Shown: positions 17,541-25,922 of the stretch, in pieces | Numbering within the stretch: the stretch's first letter is position 1 | Layout of the letters: every line of letters begins with the position of its first letter | Source of the DNA: Chloroflexota bacterium | Lineage (GTDB): Bacteria > Chloroflexota > Anaerolineae > UBA7937 > B3-Chlor | Assembly: GCA_030603665.1 (NCBI GenBank) | Contig: JAUVXJ010000018.1 | Coordinates: forward strand, 1 to 62,463 | DNA length: 62,463 nt | Direction: 5' to 3' | Made by a program: the position numbers and the translations under genes | The notes under the pieces: model-generated | What the model saw: only the letters and a program-made list of their open reading frames with translations | What the model was told of the DNA's origin: nothing | Databases searched by the model: none

Positions 17541-19892
17541 ATGACTGTTCGGCTGTTGTTCGATTACGCTGGCATCATTGAGCCAGACCAGGGACAAACA
17601 CTAGTCACAGAAACAGCCCACTACGCTCCGGCGTACGATCGTATGGCCCGTGCCTTGCATACGCAAAAGAATCTGGGGTTAATAGTACGGAACCGAACCT
17701 GTGCAGCCTGGTTCTGTGTCGCTCAAGGCAAGTACGGTGCCGAGCACATCGAGATCGAAGAGATAACCTATGCCTCGCAGCTGGCAGAGCGCTGGGCAGT
17801 CACAGTCCCAGAATGGGTTTCAGATGTGGAGGTTGAAGACTCACGTCTTCTGGAGGTCGACATCCGAGCGGCGCCAGGACAGACCTTCGAGAACATCCTG
17901 CTGGAACGGTTCTGCAGCCCCTTTTTGGTCCACGAGCGTCTGCCGCTCAACTATGTTGTGGATATCCTCACGAACTACGAGCCATCCCGCTGGTTGGGTG
18001 AGGAACAACGTCCTCTGGTCAACACTGTACTGCGACGTCGGCTTGACGCTTGGGAAGAGACGGCAAGGACTGATGGGGGGCGCTACCTGGTTCGGGAGTT
18101 GGGCCGAGATCCAGCACAACTGCTGCGTACCCTGGCGCACCTCAAGGTCTTACAGGGTTATCCATCGGAGGTCGGCCACCGGGCTTTGCCAGACACGTTT
18201 CAACTACTACGCCCCCTAGAGCTCGACCTCTCTGCTCTACCCGTACAAGAATCAGAGGTCAGGACGTCCAGTGACCAGATCAGGGTCTACCTCACTAGGG
18301 CGATCAAGGAGGCTCCATCCAGGCAGCTTGTGGCTGCCCTTCTCGAACAAGTGAGTGGTTGCCTCGTTGCAGAGTATGAAGCTGTGGAGGAGTTGCTTCG
18401 TCACGATGACGTCTCGGTGGATACTGATCTGCTGAAATGGGTGAGGCGAGCTTTCGCTCCGATCCGAGACCGCCTGGCATCGCGTCTTGACAAGCTGGCC
18501 TTGCTGGTGGAGCCGCCACGACCTCCTGCGCCAGATTCGTCATGGGATGTCGACAACTGGCTTCACTGGGCACTAGATGATTACCTGCCCTACCGCTTCT
18601 GGTTAGAGGAAGTTGGGCGGCAAGACGAGGAGGTGTCCGAGTTCTCATCCCAGTACGCGGACTGGCTATATGGCAACTTCGGTAAGCTAGCTGGGAGCTA
18701 CAAGAATCTCGTCTATCGTATCATCCCCAATTGCGCCGATCAAATTGCCGCCGACGACCCTGTCCTTTTGGTCGTCATAGACAACTTCAACTACAAGTTC
18801 TTCTCTGACTTCAGACAGTTCATGCGAGACCTAGCTTACTTCTGCGAAACGCCTGAGCCGTATCTATCCATGCTGCCGTCGGCTACCGAGGTGAGCAAGA
18901 AATGCCTGTCTGTCGGTCAGCCAACCCCCTTCATTGACAGCAGTTACCGAAGTGTCGTCGAAGGAACATGGTCCACGTTCTTCGCACCGCATAGCTTCCG
19001 CTATCTAGGCACCCCGGCGGCACTACAGGAAATCAAGAGTCTGGACGACGAGGTGTATTTCCTCAACTATCTGCCGATTGATCATGTACTTCACAGTGAC
19101 GAGAAAGACGAGGGTATCCCCCACGCCGAGCAGGTGCGGCACCGTTTGCGCAATCTTGCCAAGCAGATCCATCATTTCGCACAACGCTTGCAGATCGAGC
19201 GCAAGCTCAAAGTCATCGTCTGCTCGGATCATGGTTCCACGCGCATACCCGCGGAGATGCCTAATATCATAGATAAGACCTTCTACTCCACGCGCGTGGA
19301 GGACAAGCACCACCGCTATGTTACGATATCCGACGAGGAGTTGGCGGATTTGCCAGACAACGCCAGGTTCCAGTGCTATTTTTTCGAGCGAGGCCGCTTC
19401 AACTTGCCTCGCAACTACCTCGCTGCTCGCGGATACTACCGCTTCCTCAAGACGGAGGAGACCTTCTACGTGCATGGCGGCTTGACGCCGGAAGAGACGA
19501 TAGTCCCACTCGCGACATTCACCCATGTAGTGGTAACTCCCAGGGAACTGACCGTTCGGCTGCTTCATGATGAGTTCCGGTACGGCGTCAAGGCCACGAT
19601 AGAACTAGAGATAACCAACCCGAACGAGTATGCGTGTACCGACCTGGAGACTGCAATCCTGACCCCGAAGGTAAGCTATGAGACAGCCCGGCTCAACGAG
19701 TTGTTTGCCCTAGATACGGAGCCCCTGAGCATGGAAGCTCGGTTCGCGCGGGCGACGCCCGATCCGAAGAGCCTGGATATCAGGATCTCCTACCGGTTTC
19801 TCGACCAACCGTGCGCCCAGCAGCTTGCTCTGCCGATCACCATGAAGTCCATGATGGAGATCACCGACCTGGATGAGCTACTAGGGGAGTAG
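17541..19892 (+). CDS. pglZ: PglZ-domain protein (BREX)
   Basis: The 783-residue protein belongs to the alkaline-phosphatase-like PglZ family. Metal-site motifs VVIDNFNYKFF (near 411) and VCSDHGS (near 559) are present. A C-terminal Ig-like segment (RYGVKATIELEITNPNEYAC) fits known PglZ architecture. PglZ is the defining BREX component, with phosphatase or nuclease activity reported for some members. It starts at ATG 17541 with no gap after brxC. The family is secure; the BREX type is not. Confidence 0.92.
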   Translation: MTVRLLFDYAGIIEPDQGQTLVTETAHYAPAYDRMARALHTQKNLGLIVRNRTCAAWFCVAQGKYGAEHIEIEEITYASQLAERWAVTVPEWVSDVEVEDSRLLEVDIRAAPGQTFENILLERFCSPFLVHERLPLNYVVDILTNYEPSRWLGEEQRPLVNTVLRRRLDAWEETARTDGGRYLVRELGRDPAQLLRTLAHLKVLQGYPSEVGHRALPDTFQLLRPLELDLSALPVQESEVRTSSDQIRVYLTRAIKEAPSRQLVAALLEQVSGCLVAEYEAVEELLRHDDVSVDTDLLKWVRRAFAPIRDRLASRLDKLALLVEPPRPPAPDSSWDVDNWLHWALDDYLPYRFWLEEVGRQDEEVSEFSSQYADWLYGNFGKLAGSYKNLVYRIIPNCADQIAADDPVLLVVIDNFNYKFFSDFRQFMRDLAYFCETPEPYLSMLPSATEVSKKCLSVGQPTPFIDSSYRSVVEGTWSTFFAPHSFRYLGTPAALQEIKSLDDEVYFLNYLPIDHVLHSDEKDEGIPHAEQVRHRLRNLAKQIHHFAQRLQIERKLKVIVCSDHGSTRIPAEMPNIIDKTFYSTRVEDKHHRYVTISDEELADLPDNARFQCYFFERGRFNLPRNYLAARGYYRFLKTEETFYVHGGLTPEETIVPLATFTHVVVTPRELTVRLLHDEFRYGVKATIELEITNPNEYACTDLETAILTPKVSYETARLNELFALDTEPLSMEARFARATPDPKSLDIRISYRFLDQPCAQQLALPITMKSMMEITDLDELLGE

Positions 19893-19901
19893 AGGTGCTA
19901 G

Positions 19902-21314
19902 ATGGAAACCTTTGAACAGAAGGCCCTTGATTACTATGGCGAGGTTATCATCAACAAGCACTTGATTCACGAGGCCGGCTTCGGTGCCCGAGCGATCCCA
20001 ACGTACGTAGGCGAGTGGATCTTGTCTAACTTCGCCGACGAAGGAGAGCTTACTGGGGCAAGCCGTCAGAAGATCGCCGCTTTCTTGGGCAGGTTCCTAC
20101 CGACCAAGGGGCAGAAAGACGAGATCAAGAACCGCTTGCTAAAGATGGAGACGGTCCGTCTCCTGGACGATTACAGCGTGTCCATCAATCTACACACCGG
20201 CGAGCGGTCCCTCCGTATCCCTCTGCTGGATATCAACGACGCCAAGGTAACTGGTCAGATTGTGGATGACAACGAATTACTGGTCACCAGTGGGGTGTGG
20301 GGCATCGGAGACCTCTTCTACGTACCACCTGAAGGCACAAGGGGTAAGGGTGCAGTGTGGATGCGCTCCCTCAGGCCCTTCCAGGTCAGCAGCGTTGATC
20401 TGGAATACTTCAGGGCGTGCCGACAGCATTTTACTCTTGAAGAGTGGCTGGACCTTATGGTGTCTACGATAGGCTTCAATCCGCGCTCCCAGACCCTGGT
20501 CCAGAAGATGGTTCTGATTACCCGTATCATCCCACTGGCAGAGCCCCGCGCAAACCTGGTAGAGTTGGCTCCCAAGGGCACGGGCAAGTCCTTTGTCTAC
20601 GACAATCTCTCCCGCTACGCCCGAGTCCTGGCGGGCGGCAAGATCACCCCACCTGCATTGTTCCACAATCTCGCTACCCACACGCCCGGACTCATCACTC
20701 GATACGACGCAATCGTGCTCGATGAGGTCCAAAGCGTGCACGGCGACAGCGCGGGCGAGCTTGTAGCAGGCCTCAAGGTCTACCTGGAATCGGGACGCTA
20801 CAGCCGCGGAAAGACCATGGGCACAGGCGAAGCTAGTTTCGTCATGTTGGGCAACACCACCATGGGGGAGGACAAACGCCCTGTCTACGAGGAGGTCGGG
20901 CTGTTCCGCGAGATCCCCAACTTCCTCCAAGAGACTGCGTTCATAGATCGTATCCACGGGATGATCGCCGGGTGGGAGATGGCCCGGGTCACCAAGGACA
21001 CGCCATCCACGTCGCTGGGCTTCAAGGGCGACTTCTTCTCTGAGATCTTGCATGCCTTGCGAGGCGACGCACACTACGGGGAATACGTTCAGCAGGAAAT
21101 GCAGTTGGTGGACTGCAAGGATCTTCGGGATCTCAAGGCCATCACCCGCCTCGCCTCCGGGTTCCTCAAGCTGCTCTTTCCTGATTTGAAACCCTCGCCG
21201 GAGGAATTCAAGAACTACTGCGTGAGGCCGGCGGTTGCCTTGCGGCAGCGGATCCGCGACGAGCTGCACAAGATGGACCCGGAGTACGAGAGGGTGCAAA
21301 TCGGCGTCGCATGA
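19902..21314 (+). CDS. brxL: BrxL AAA+ protein, short form (BREX)
   Basis: The 470-residue AAA+ protein has Walker A APKGTGKS (near 224-231), Walker B IVLDEVQS (near 271) and sensor-like LGNTTMGED (near 315). It matches BrxL, described as Lon-related. At 470 residues it corresponds to the shorter BrxL family I recall (about 450) and lacks the C-terminal Lon protease-like domain of the ~680-residue form; no Lon-like frame follows the stop. BrxL is a DNA-binding hexameric AAA+ protein needed for phage exclusion but not host methylation. GAGGTG sits just before ATG 19902. Confidence 0.88.
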   Translation: METFEQKALDYYGEVIINKHLIHEAGFGARAIPTYVGEWILSNFADEGELTGASRQKIAAFLGRFLPTKGQKDEIKNRLLKMETVRLLDDYSVSINLHTGERSLRIPLLDINDAKVTGQIVDDNELLVTSGVWGIGDLFYVPPEGTRGKGAVWMRSLRPFQVSSVDLEYFRACRQHFTLEEWLDLMVSTIGFNPRSQTLVQKMVLITRIIPLAEPRANLVELAPKGTGKSFVYDNLSRYARVLAGGKITPPALFHNLATHTPGLITRYDAIVLDEVQSVHGDSAGELVAGLKVYLESGRYSRGKTMGTGEASFVMLGNTTMGEDKRPVYEEVGLFREIPNFLQETAFIDRIHGMIAGWEMARVTKDTPSTSLGFKGDFFSEILHALRGDAHYGEYVQQEMQLVDCKDLRDLKAITRLASGFLKLLFPDLKPSPEEFKNYCVRPAVALRQRIRDELHKMDPEYERVQIGVA

Positions 21315-21335
21315 GGCAGGGCAGAGCACCCGCAA

Positions 21336-21367
21336 GGCCATGACAGATGGAGAACGGATCCTGGCCC
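21336..21367 (+). pseudogene. 5'-end echo of the 21899 gene
   Basis: GGCCATGACAGAT..GAACG.ATCCT.GCC here matches the start of the gene at 21899 (second ATG at 21905). The frame MTDGERILARGYLLPED ends at TAA after 17 codons. It sits 22 bases after the brxL stop. Confidence 0.65.
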
Positions 21368-21466
21368 GCGGATATCTGCTGCCGGAAGACTAACGACGCG
21401 TGCGATGCATCAACGTGCCTCAATGGGCGTGGGCAGCGTGATCGCACAGACGAGAGGAGCAGACAA

Positions 21467-21889
21467 ATGAAGGAAATCATGACGCGAGAGAAGCTCCGCA
21501 AAGCAGCCGAAGACCTTGGGCTTGCGGAGGAGGTTGATCGCGTACTACTCCTTGCGGAGCGTGTTCTGCAGCTGAAGTTAGAAGAGAAGCATACGGTCAC
21601 CGTGGGCTTCCGACTCAGAGTCGGGGGCGCGTACAAGACCGTCTTTCGCATCGGGCCTGACTACGAGCAGACGGGGCGAGCCGGGATCACTTTTCCCTTT
21701 CACAGCTGGCCCGTCCCCGAGAATCGGATTCTTGAGGACTTGAGGCAACAGTTGCTGGCAACAGTGCCACCCCTTGACAAAGGCGGTGCGAAGTGGAGTG
21801 TGCGGCGGGAAATCACTCCGAGCAGCATCGACGATCTCATCGTTGCCATCTGCATCATCTGGAGAGAACTGAGGCGGGCTGACCGCTAG
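21467..21889 (+). CDS. Hypothetical protein downstream of brxL
   Basis: A 140-residue soluble protein from ATG 21467, chosen because GAGAGGAG (21452-21459) lies 7 bases upstream; an earlier in-frame ATG at 21347 falls in a remnant region. The N-terminal third is helical (LRKAAEDLGLAEEVDRVLLL); the middle looks beta-rich (HTVTVGFRLRVGG). No known motif. It ends 9 bases before the 21899 gene and is probably cotranscribed with it. Its place beside BREX and nuclease genes suggests an accessory defence role, unproven. Confidence 0.55.
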   Translation: MKEIMTREKLRKAAEDLGLAEEVDRVLLLAERVLQLKLEEKHTVTVGFRLRVGGAYKTVFRIGPDYEQTGRAGITFPFHSWPVPENRILEDLRQQLLATVPPLDKGGAKWSVRREITPSSIDDLIVAICIIWRELRRADR

Positions 21890-21898
21890 GAGGCCCAC

Positions 21899-22540
21899 AT
21901 GGCCATGACAGATACAGAACGTATCCTTGCCTATCTCCGTTCCGTCTCGCCCCGGGCAGCTACCAACGGCGAGATCCTGGAGGGCACGGGCATCGAAGGT
22001 CGCTACCAGGTGTACCAGCTGACCAAGGAGTTGATGGGCAAGGGCCGCATCCGCGGTGTGAAGCACGATCGCCAATGGTCCTTCTGGGTTGGTGAACCGG
22101 AGGGCCTCCCGGAGGCGATTCCGAGCCCCAAGCCACGTCCCGGGCTCAGCCCGCGCAAGTTCGAACAGTTGGCCCGGCGGCGGATGAGCGAGCACTACGA
22201 TGAGACGCTGGAGCCCGGCTGGGTGGGGCAGGTTCACAAGCGATTCGACCTCGTGGCGCCGTATGGGCTCATCGTGGGCGACGCCATGCACCTCAGGAAG
22301 GTGAGCGGCACTCGCTGGGCTCCCGCCAAGGCTGCCGCCATCGCAGAGCGCGTCTGGCTCTTGGAGAAGTCTGGCGCTCCCGAAACCTTCCTCGTCTTCG
22401 GCAACGACCCGCAGGTACCTGTGATGTGGCTGGAGCGGTACGGCAACCTGGTCTCTGGGGTCACCTTCTTCTTCCTGAGCGATGATGGTGAGCTGGAGGA
22501 GCTGGTCAACCCGGTAGCAGTTGAAGAGGAGAGTTCCTGA
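21899..22540 (+). CDS. Winged-helix plus possible degenerate nuclease-fold protein
   Basis: A 213-residue protein. Residues 1-70 look like a winged helix (TNGEILEGTGIEGRYQVYQL). Residues 100-213 resemble a restriction-endonuclease-like fold: VAPYGLIVGDAMHL, then TFLVFGNDPQVPVMWLERYG and VTFFFLSDDGELEEL. The expected lysine after GDA is M/H here, so catalysis may be lost; the nuclease assignment is tentative. GGAGG of its leader overlaps the upstream stop region and the stop is followed by GGAGGAGG for the next gene. Pieces of this gene recur at 21336, 24393 and 25545, so it belongs to a recombining local family. Confidence 0.55.
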   Translation: MAMTDTERILAYLRSVSPRAATNGEILEGTGIEGRYQVYQLTKELMGKGRIRGVKHDRQWSFWVGEPEGLPEAIPSPKPRPGLSPRKFEQLARRRMSEHYDETLEPGWVGQVHKRFDLVAPYGLIVGDAMHLRKVSGTRWAPAKAAAIAERVWLLEKSGAPETFLVFGNDPQVPVMWLERYGNLVSGVTFFFLSDDGELEELVNPVAVEEESS

Positions 22541-22551
22541 GGAGGAGGAAA

Positions 22552-23256
22552 ATGGACAAGAACAAGACTTTCCAGCCTGTCGATACGTTCTCATGGGAGG
22601 TCAACCGCGCGGAGCGAACCCAGCAGGCGCACCTGCTGGTGCCCCTTCTTGATCGGTCTGAGGGCCGCGCCTGGCTCCTGGAGCGGCTGAAGTGCCCTTG
22701 TACCCGTGAAGAAGCCCTGGCGGCAGAGGTATTCCACCTTTGCTTTCCTTTGAGGGACCTCTTCACCAAGGATTACTACCAGTGTCGGGGTACGTCCGAT
22801 CTCGAAGATCAGTTCATCGCCTACTACAACAAGCTCTTCGACTTGCCCGAGGGTTTCGGCGTGGAAGAGGTCTGGCGCACAGCTCCAGGTGGTCAGATCC
22901 GCCATCCCGCGGCTGGTGGACGCGCCGGCTGGTACGAGGACTTTCTGAAGGAACGCGTTTCCAACAAACAACATCATCAAAAGGCCCGCGACGCACGCCG
23001 CATGCTCGGGACCGAGGCCGACGTGTTCATTCAGACCGCCAGCCACTTCGTGATCGTCGAGTGCAAGTACCGCAGCCAGTTTTCCATGGAGCAGTACAGG
23101 CGGCAGCAGATGACGGGGAAGACCTTGGCTAGCCGACTGGGCAGGGTGTTTCACTTCGGCATGGTCTGCGAAGACGACCGTGACCCAGCCTTCGCGAAGA
23201 TCAAGGAACCCTACGTGACCTGGGATCAGGTGGAGACGAAGCTGGCTGAGATGTAA
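22552..23256 (+). CDS. PD-(D/E)XK-type nuclease-like protein
   Basis: A 234-residue protein with a restriction-nuclease-like active site: D155 in TEADVFIQ, then E170-C171-K172 in FVIVECKYRSQF, followed by a helical QYRRQQM. These are the spacing and residues of PD-(D/E)XK enzymes, so DNA or RNA cleavage is plausible. The N-terminal half (LLVPLLDRSEGRAWLLERL) is of unknown type. GGAGGAGG lies directly before ATG 22552, 12 bases after the upstream stop. Sitting beside BREX, it may be an auxiliary restriction effector. Confidence 0.65.
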   Translation: MDKNKTFQPVDTFSWEVNRAERTQQAHLLVPLLDRSEGRAWLLERLKCPCTREEALAAEVFHLCFPLRDLFTKDYYQCRGTSDLEDQFIAYYNKLFDLPEGFGVEEVWRTAPGGQIRHPAAGGRAGWYEDFLKERVSNKQHHQKARDARRMLGTEADVFIQTASHFVIVECKYRSQFSMEQYRRQQMTGKTLASRLGRVFHFGMVCEDDRDPAFAKIKEPYVTWDQVETKLAEM

Positions 23257-23274
23257 GCACTTGGACTGTGCTTC

Positions 23275-23470
23275 CGTCTGGCGTTGCCTCTTTCGACGGC
23301 CTCATGCTTCGATACACCCTCCGGGCATCCTTCGACTTGGCTCAGGACGCCGCTCAGCATGAGGCGAATGGCGCGGCCCGCCCAACCGGCTTCAGCCAGT
23401 TTCCCCTTTGTAGCGCGGGACTGAAGTCCCGTGCGCCGCGCGGCTCGCGCAGGGAGGAAATCAGGATAGC
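23275..23470. repeat. Dispersed intergenic repeats, two types
   Basis: First the 'cttcgatacaccctccgggc' type, then the 'aaccggcttcagcc.gtttc' and 'tagcgcgggactgaagtccc' type with internal inverted repeats. The second type recurs at 25.4 and 26.4 kb. Confidence 0.65.
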
Positions 23471-23491
23471 TGAACCAATAGGGGAAGCAAG

Positions 23492-24274
23492 ATGAAGAAA
23501 CCGAAGCCGGGGGGCACTTGGTTCTTCGTTGACGAATCCGGCGATGCCACGTTCTATGATCGGAGAGGGAACCTGATCGTAGGCCAGCCAGGATGTTCGC
23601 CGATCCTCATTCTGGGCTTGGTGGAGACCCAGGAACCCAACGCGCTCCGCCAAGCTATCTTGGCCCTCCAACAGGAAGTCGTCCGGGATCCTTATTTCCA
23701 GGACTTTCCGTCCATCACGAGGACAGCCGTCGCTTTTCACGCCAAGGACGACGTGCCCGAAATCCGCTACCGGTTCTTCAAACTACTGTCCACCCTCGAC
23801 TTCCAGGCTCAATTCGTCGTTGCCCGCAAGATCGAGCGCGTGTTCCGCAACACTTTCAATGCCCAAGAGAACGCCCTCTATGATCACTTGGTCGCTCACT
23901 TGTTCCAGAACTTACTGCATCGTTACCAGCACAACTTCATCTACTTCGCGAAGCGCGGCTCGCGAGACCGCCAGGCACCGCTGTCCACGGCGATCCAGCG
24001 GGGCCTTGAACGGTTCGAGGAGAAGTGGGGCAGGGAAGTAACGACGACTTTCGAAGTGCGGGCCCAGACCCCCAAGGGTGAGCCAATCCTGAGCGTCGTT
24101 GACTACGTGAATTGGGCAGTCTATCGAGCCTTCACGAGAGGCGAAATGCGCTACTACCGCGCGGTGGAGGAAAAGGTGAGCCTCTTGGTGGACCTCTATG
24201 ATGTGGAGAAGTATCCTCGCAACTGGTACAGTCGCCAGAACCCGTTCGATCCAACGAAAATCACCCCTCTGTAG
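23492..24274 (+). CDS. DUF3800 domain protein
   Basis: A 260-residue protein with FFVDESGD at residues 11-18, HAKDD near 91 and SVVDYVNWAVYR near 205, the layout of DUF3800, an RNase H-like fold with conserved acidic residues. DUF3800 proteins are frequent in defence islands and near mobile elements, and nuclease activity is suspected. GGGGAAG precedes ATG 23492. The stop is followed by the palindrome CCCGGTTACCGGG (about 24281-24293), which lacks a T-run. Confidence 0.75.
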   Translation: MKKPKPGGTWFFVDESGDATFYDRRGNLIVGQPGCSPILILGLVETQEPNALRQAILALQQEVVRDPYFQDFPSITRTAVAFHAKDDVPEIRYRFFKLLSTLDFQAQFVVARKIERVFRNTFNAQENALYDHLVAHLFQNLLHRYQHNFIYFAKRGSRDRQAPLSTAIQRGLERFEEKWGREVTTTFEVRAQTPKGEPILSVVDYVNWAVYRAFTRGEMRYYRAVEEKVSLLVDLYDVEKYPRNWYSRQNPFDPTKITPL

Positions 24275-24392
24275 CTAGACCCGGTTACCGGGCGCACGGC
24301 ATGCAAAGCCGACTTTCACATACAGAGGAGTGACCTTCAACCTCTAATAGTATAGCACGTTTGTGAACACTTGTCAATAGCGCGTCCAGCGG

Positions 24393-24447
24393 AGCCACGT
24401 TCTTCCTCTTGAGCGATGACGGGGAACTGGAGGAGCTGGCCAACCCG
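24393..24447 (+). pseudogene. 3'-end echo of the 21899 gene (copy A)
   Basis: It reads ATFFLLSDDGELEELANP, matching VTFFFLSDDGELEELVNP at the end of the 21899 product. No start or upstream body. In 24275-24539 I see otherwise only the palindrome after the DUF3800 gene and a -10 element. Confidence 0.75.
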
Positions 24448-24495
24448 CCTGGGCCAGCGCACAAGCCCCGGAACCCTTATCACTCCTCCGGCGTC

Positions 24496-24501
24496 TATAA
24501 T
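24496..24501 (+). promoter_or_regulatory. -10 element upstream of the DUF333 lipoprotein
   Basis: A consensus TATAAT with only a weak -35 (ACCCTT) at the right spacing. The leader is about 35 nt to ATG 24540, with GGAGGAAAAA as ribosome site. Confidence 0.45.
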
Positions 24502-24539
24502 GTGGAAGACACTGTGCAACGGACATAGGAGGAAAAACC

Positions 24540-25277
24540 ATGTCTCGAAAACACTGTATCGGTACCGTCCTGGTGATTTTCGCCCTGGCACTGGTTGCCT
24601 GCCAGACTCCAGTCGTCGACCAGCCGACCGAGACGCCAGGGCCCGGTCTCCCCAACCCGGCCTCGGCTTTCTGCGAGGAGCAAGGTGGCACCATCGAGAT
24701 TCGCGAGAGCGTGGACGGTCAGTACGGCGTCTGCGTCTTTGACGATGGCTCCGAGTGCGATGAGTGGGCCTTCTTTCGGGGAGAATGCAAGCCAGGCGAC
24801 TATGACCTTGCACCAGCGCCAGTGCACGTGCCCTGGTACGTCAATGACCAGTATGGGTTCTCGCTGGACCCCTCTCGTGACTACGCCGTCGAAGGCTGGG
24901 AAAACCAGGTCCTCTTCAAGAAGCCGGGTTACTCTCTGGTCGTGGCCTACAAGTGGGCAGATGAAGAGCTCGAGCCATTCCGCACCGGGATGCCTGCCGG
25001 AGAATTCCAGGACGCTGGCACTGTGACGGTGCTGGGCGTGGAGCTACCCAGGCAGGTTCTGATCTACGAGGGCAAGGTCAAGAATGTGACCTACAGCCCC
25101 TTCCAGGTCGGCGACCTCCAGATCCAGGCCTGGCTCGACGCGGAGACGCCACAGGGCAGCGATTATGCTGAGGTTGACACCCCAATCGAGCTCCAGGACG
25201 AAGCCGATCAGATAATGGCCACTTTTGCCCTCACCTCGGGAGAGACGCCTGAGGTTGTTTTCCTCGCCGGCGAGTAG
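24540..25277 (+). CDS. DUF333-like secreted lipoprotein
   Basis: A 245-residue lipoprotein: basic start, hydrophobic stretch and lipobox LVAC with the lipidated Cys near residue 21. A Pro/Thr linker follows. Then comes a cysteine-containing block NPASAFCEEQGG...GVCVFDDGSECDEWAFFRGEC, which matches the DUF333 type (Pro-Ala-Ser...Cys, often called putative hemolysin). The C-terminal 150 residues are an uncharacterised beta-rich domain with no further cysteines. It acts outside the membrane; ligand unknown. Flanked by two echoes of the 21899 gene. Confidence 0.8.
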   Translation: MSRKHCIGTVLVIFALALVACQTPVVDQPTETPGPGLPNPASAFCEEQGGTIEIRESVDGQYGVCVFDDGSECDEWAFFRGECKPGDYDLAPAPVHVPWYVNDQYGFSLDPSRDYAVEGWENQVLFKKPGYSLVVAYKWADEELEPFRTGMPAGEFQDAGTVTVLGVELPRQVLIYEGKVKNVTYSPFQVGDLQIQAWLDAETPQGSDYAEVDTPIELQDEADQIMATFALTSGETPEVVFLAGE

Positions 25278-25374
25278 ACGCCGGGCGATCCGGCCTGGTC
25301 GCCATGATCGGCTTACACCCGCGGCTGCGTGGAGTCCGACCGCCGCTCTGGCTCGCTCCGCGGCCAGGCCACCT

Positions 25375-25455
25375 CGGCCAACCGGCTTCAGCCGGTTTCC
25401 CTTTCTTAGCGCGGGACTTGAGTCCGGCGCTACCGCGCAGCGTGCCACAGTCCCC
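25375..25455. repeat. Dispersed intergenic repeat, 'accggcttcagccggt' type
   Basis: The perfect palindrome aaccggcttcagccggtt plus 'tagcgcgggac' also occur at 23.4 and 26.4 kb. In 25278-25667 I see this repeat and the echo at 25545, no gene. Confidence 0.65.
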
Positions 25456-25544
25456 CCCGCCTTAATCCTACTCCCGCGGGAAAGGAGGCTGGTGCAGGGG
25501 CTGAGTCCGGCGCGGGTCCTGGCAAGGCTGCCGCGACAGCGGAC

Positions 25545-25632
25545 CCACTTCCTTTTGAGCGAAGATGAGGAGTTGAAAGAGTTGGTCAATCCGGGAGCGG
25601 TTGGAGGGGAGAGTTCCTGAGGAGGAGGGAAT
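25545..25632 (+). pseudogene. 3'-end echo of the 21899 gene with its intercistronic region (copy B)
   Basis: It reads THFLLSEDEELKELVNPGAV through GESS and TGA (25618-25620), then GGAGGAGGGAATC and an ATG, matching the end of the 21899 gene and the ribosome site of the gene behind it. Just upstream 'aaggctgccgc' also matches an earlier part of that gene, implying an internal deletion. The downstream reading frame dies after about 22 codons. Confidence 0.8.
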
Positions 25633-25667
25633 CATGAAAGAGACAGTGAATCATAAGCTGCCAGCTA

Positions 25668-25922
25668 CTACTTCTTGTAGACGTCGCCGCGAGGACCGAT
25701 AGCATGCACCACCATTATCATCTGGTCGGGGTCCACCTCGTAGACAGCGCGCATCACGCCGATGCGAAGGCTGAACAGCCCATCCAGCTCACCCCGCAGC
25801 CTCTTGCCTCTCAGAGGATCGACTCTGGCCCTCTCCAGCGCCTCGAAGACGCGGGCTCGCATCGCTGGCGCAAGCCTCTCCAGGGTTCTGGCCGCGGCCC
25901 GGCCCAAAACGACCTCATACAT
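25668..25922 (-). CDS. RelE/ParE-type toxin
   Basis: An 84-residue protein of the RelE/ParE superfamily: MYEVVLGRAAARTLERL, then LRGELDGLFSLRIGVMRAVY and a closing VHAIGPRGDVYK. RelE-type members cleave mRNA on the ribosome and ParE-type ones poison gyrase; which applies cannot be told. It overlaps the upstream antitoxin gene by 8 bases, normal for an antitoxin-first operon on the minus strand. Confidence 0.85.
   Translation of the reverse strand: MYEVVLGRAAARTLERLAPAMRARVFEALERARVDPLRGKRLRGELDGLFSLRIGVMRAVYEVDPDQMIMVVHAIGPRGDVYKK

Noticed and set aside
20277..21341. A 354-residue minus-strand open frame opposite brxL
   Set aside because: Antisense shadow of brxL with no motif or ribosome site.
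21578..22594. A 338-residue minus-strand frame opposite the genes at 21467 and 21899
   Set aside because: Antisense shadow; the plus-strand genes have good ribosome sites and fit the operon.
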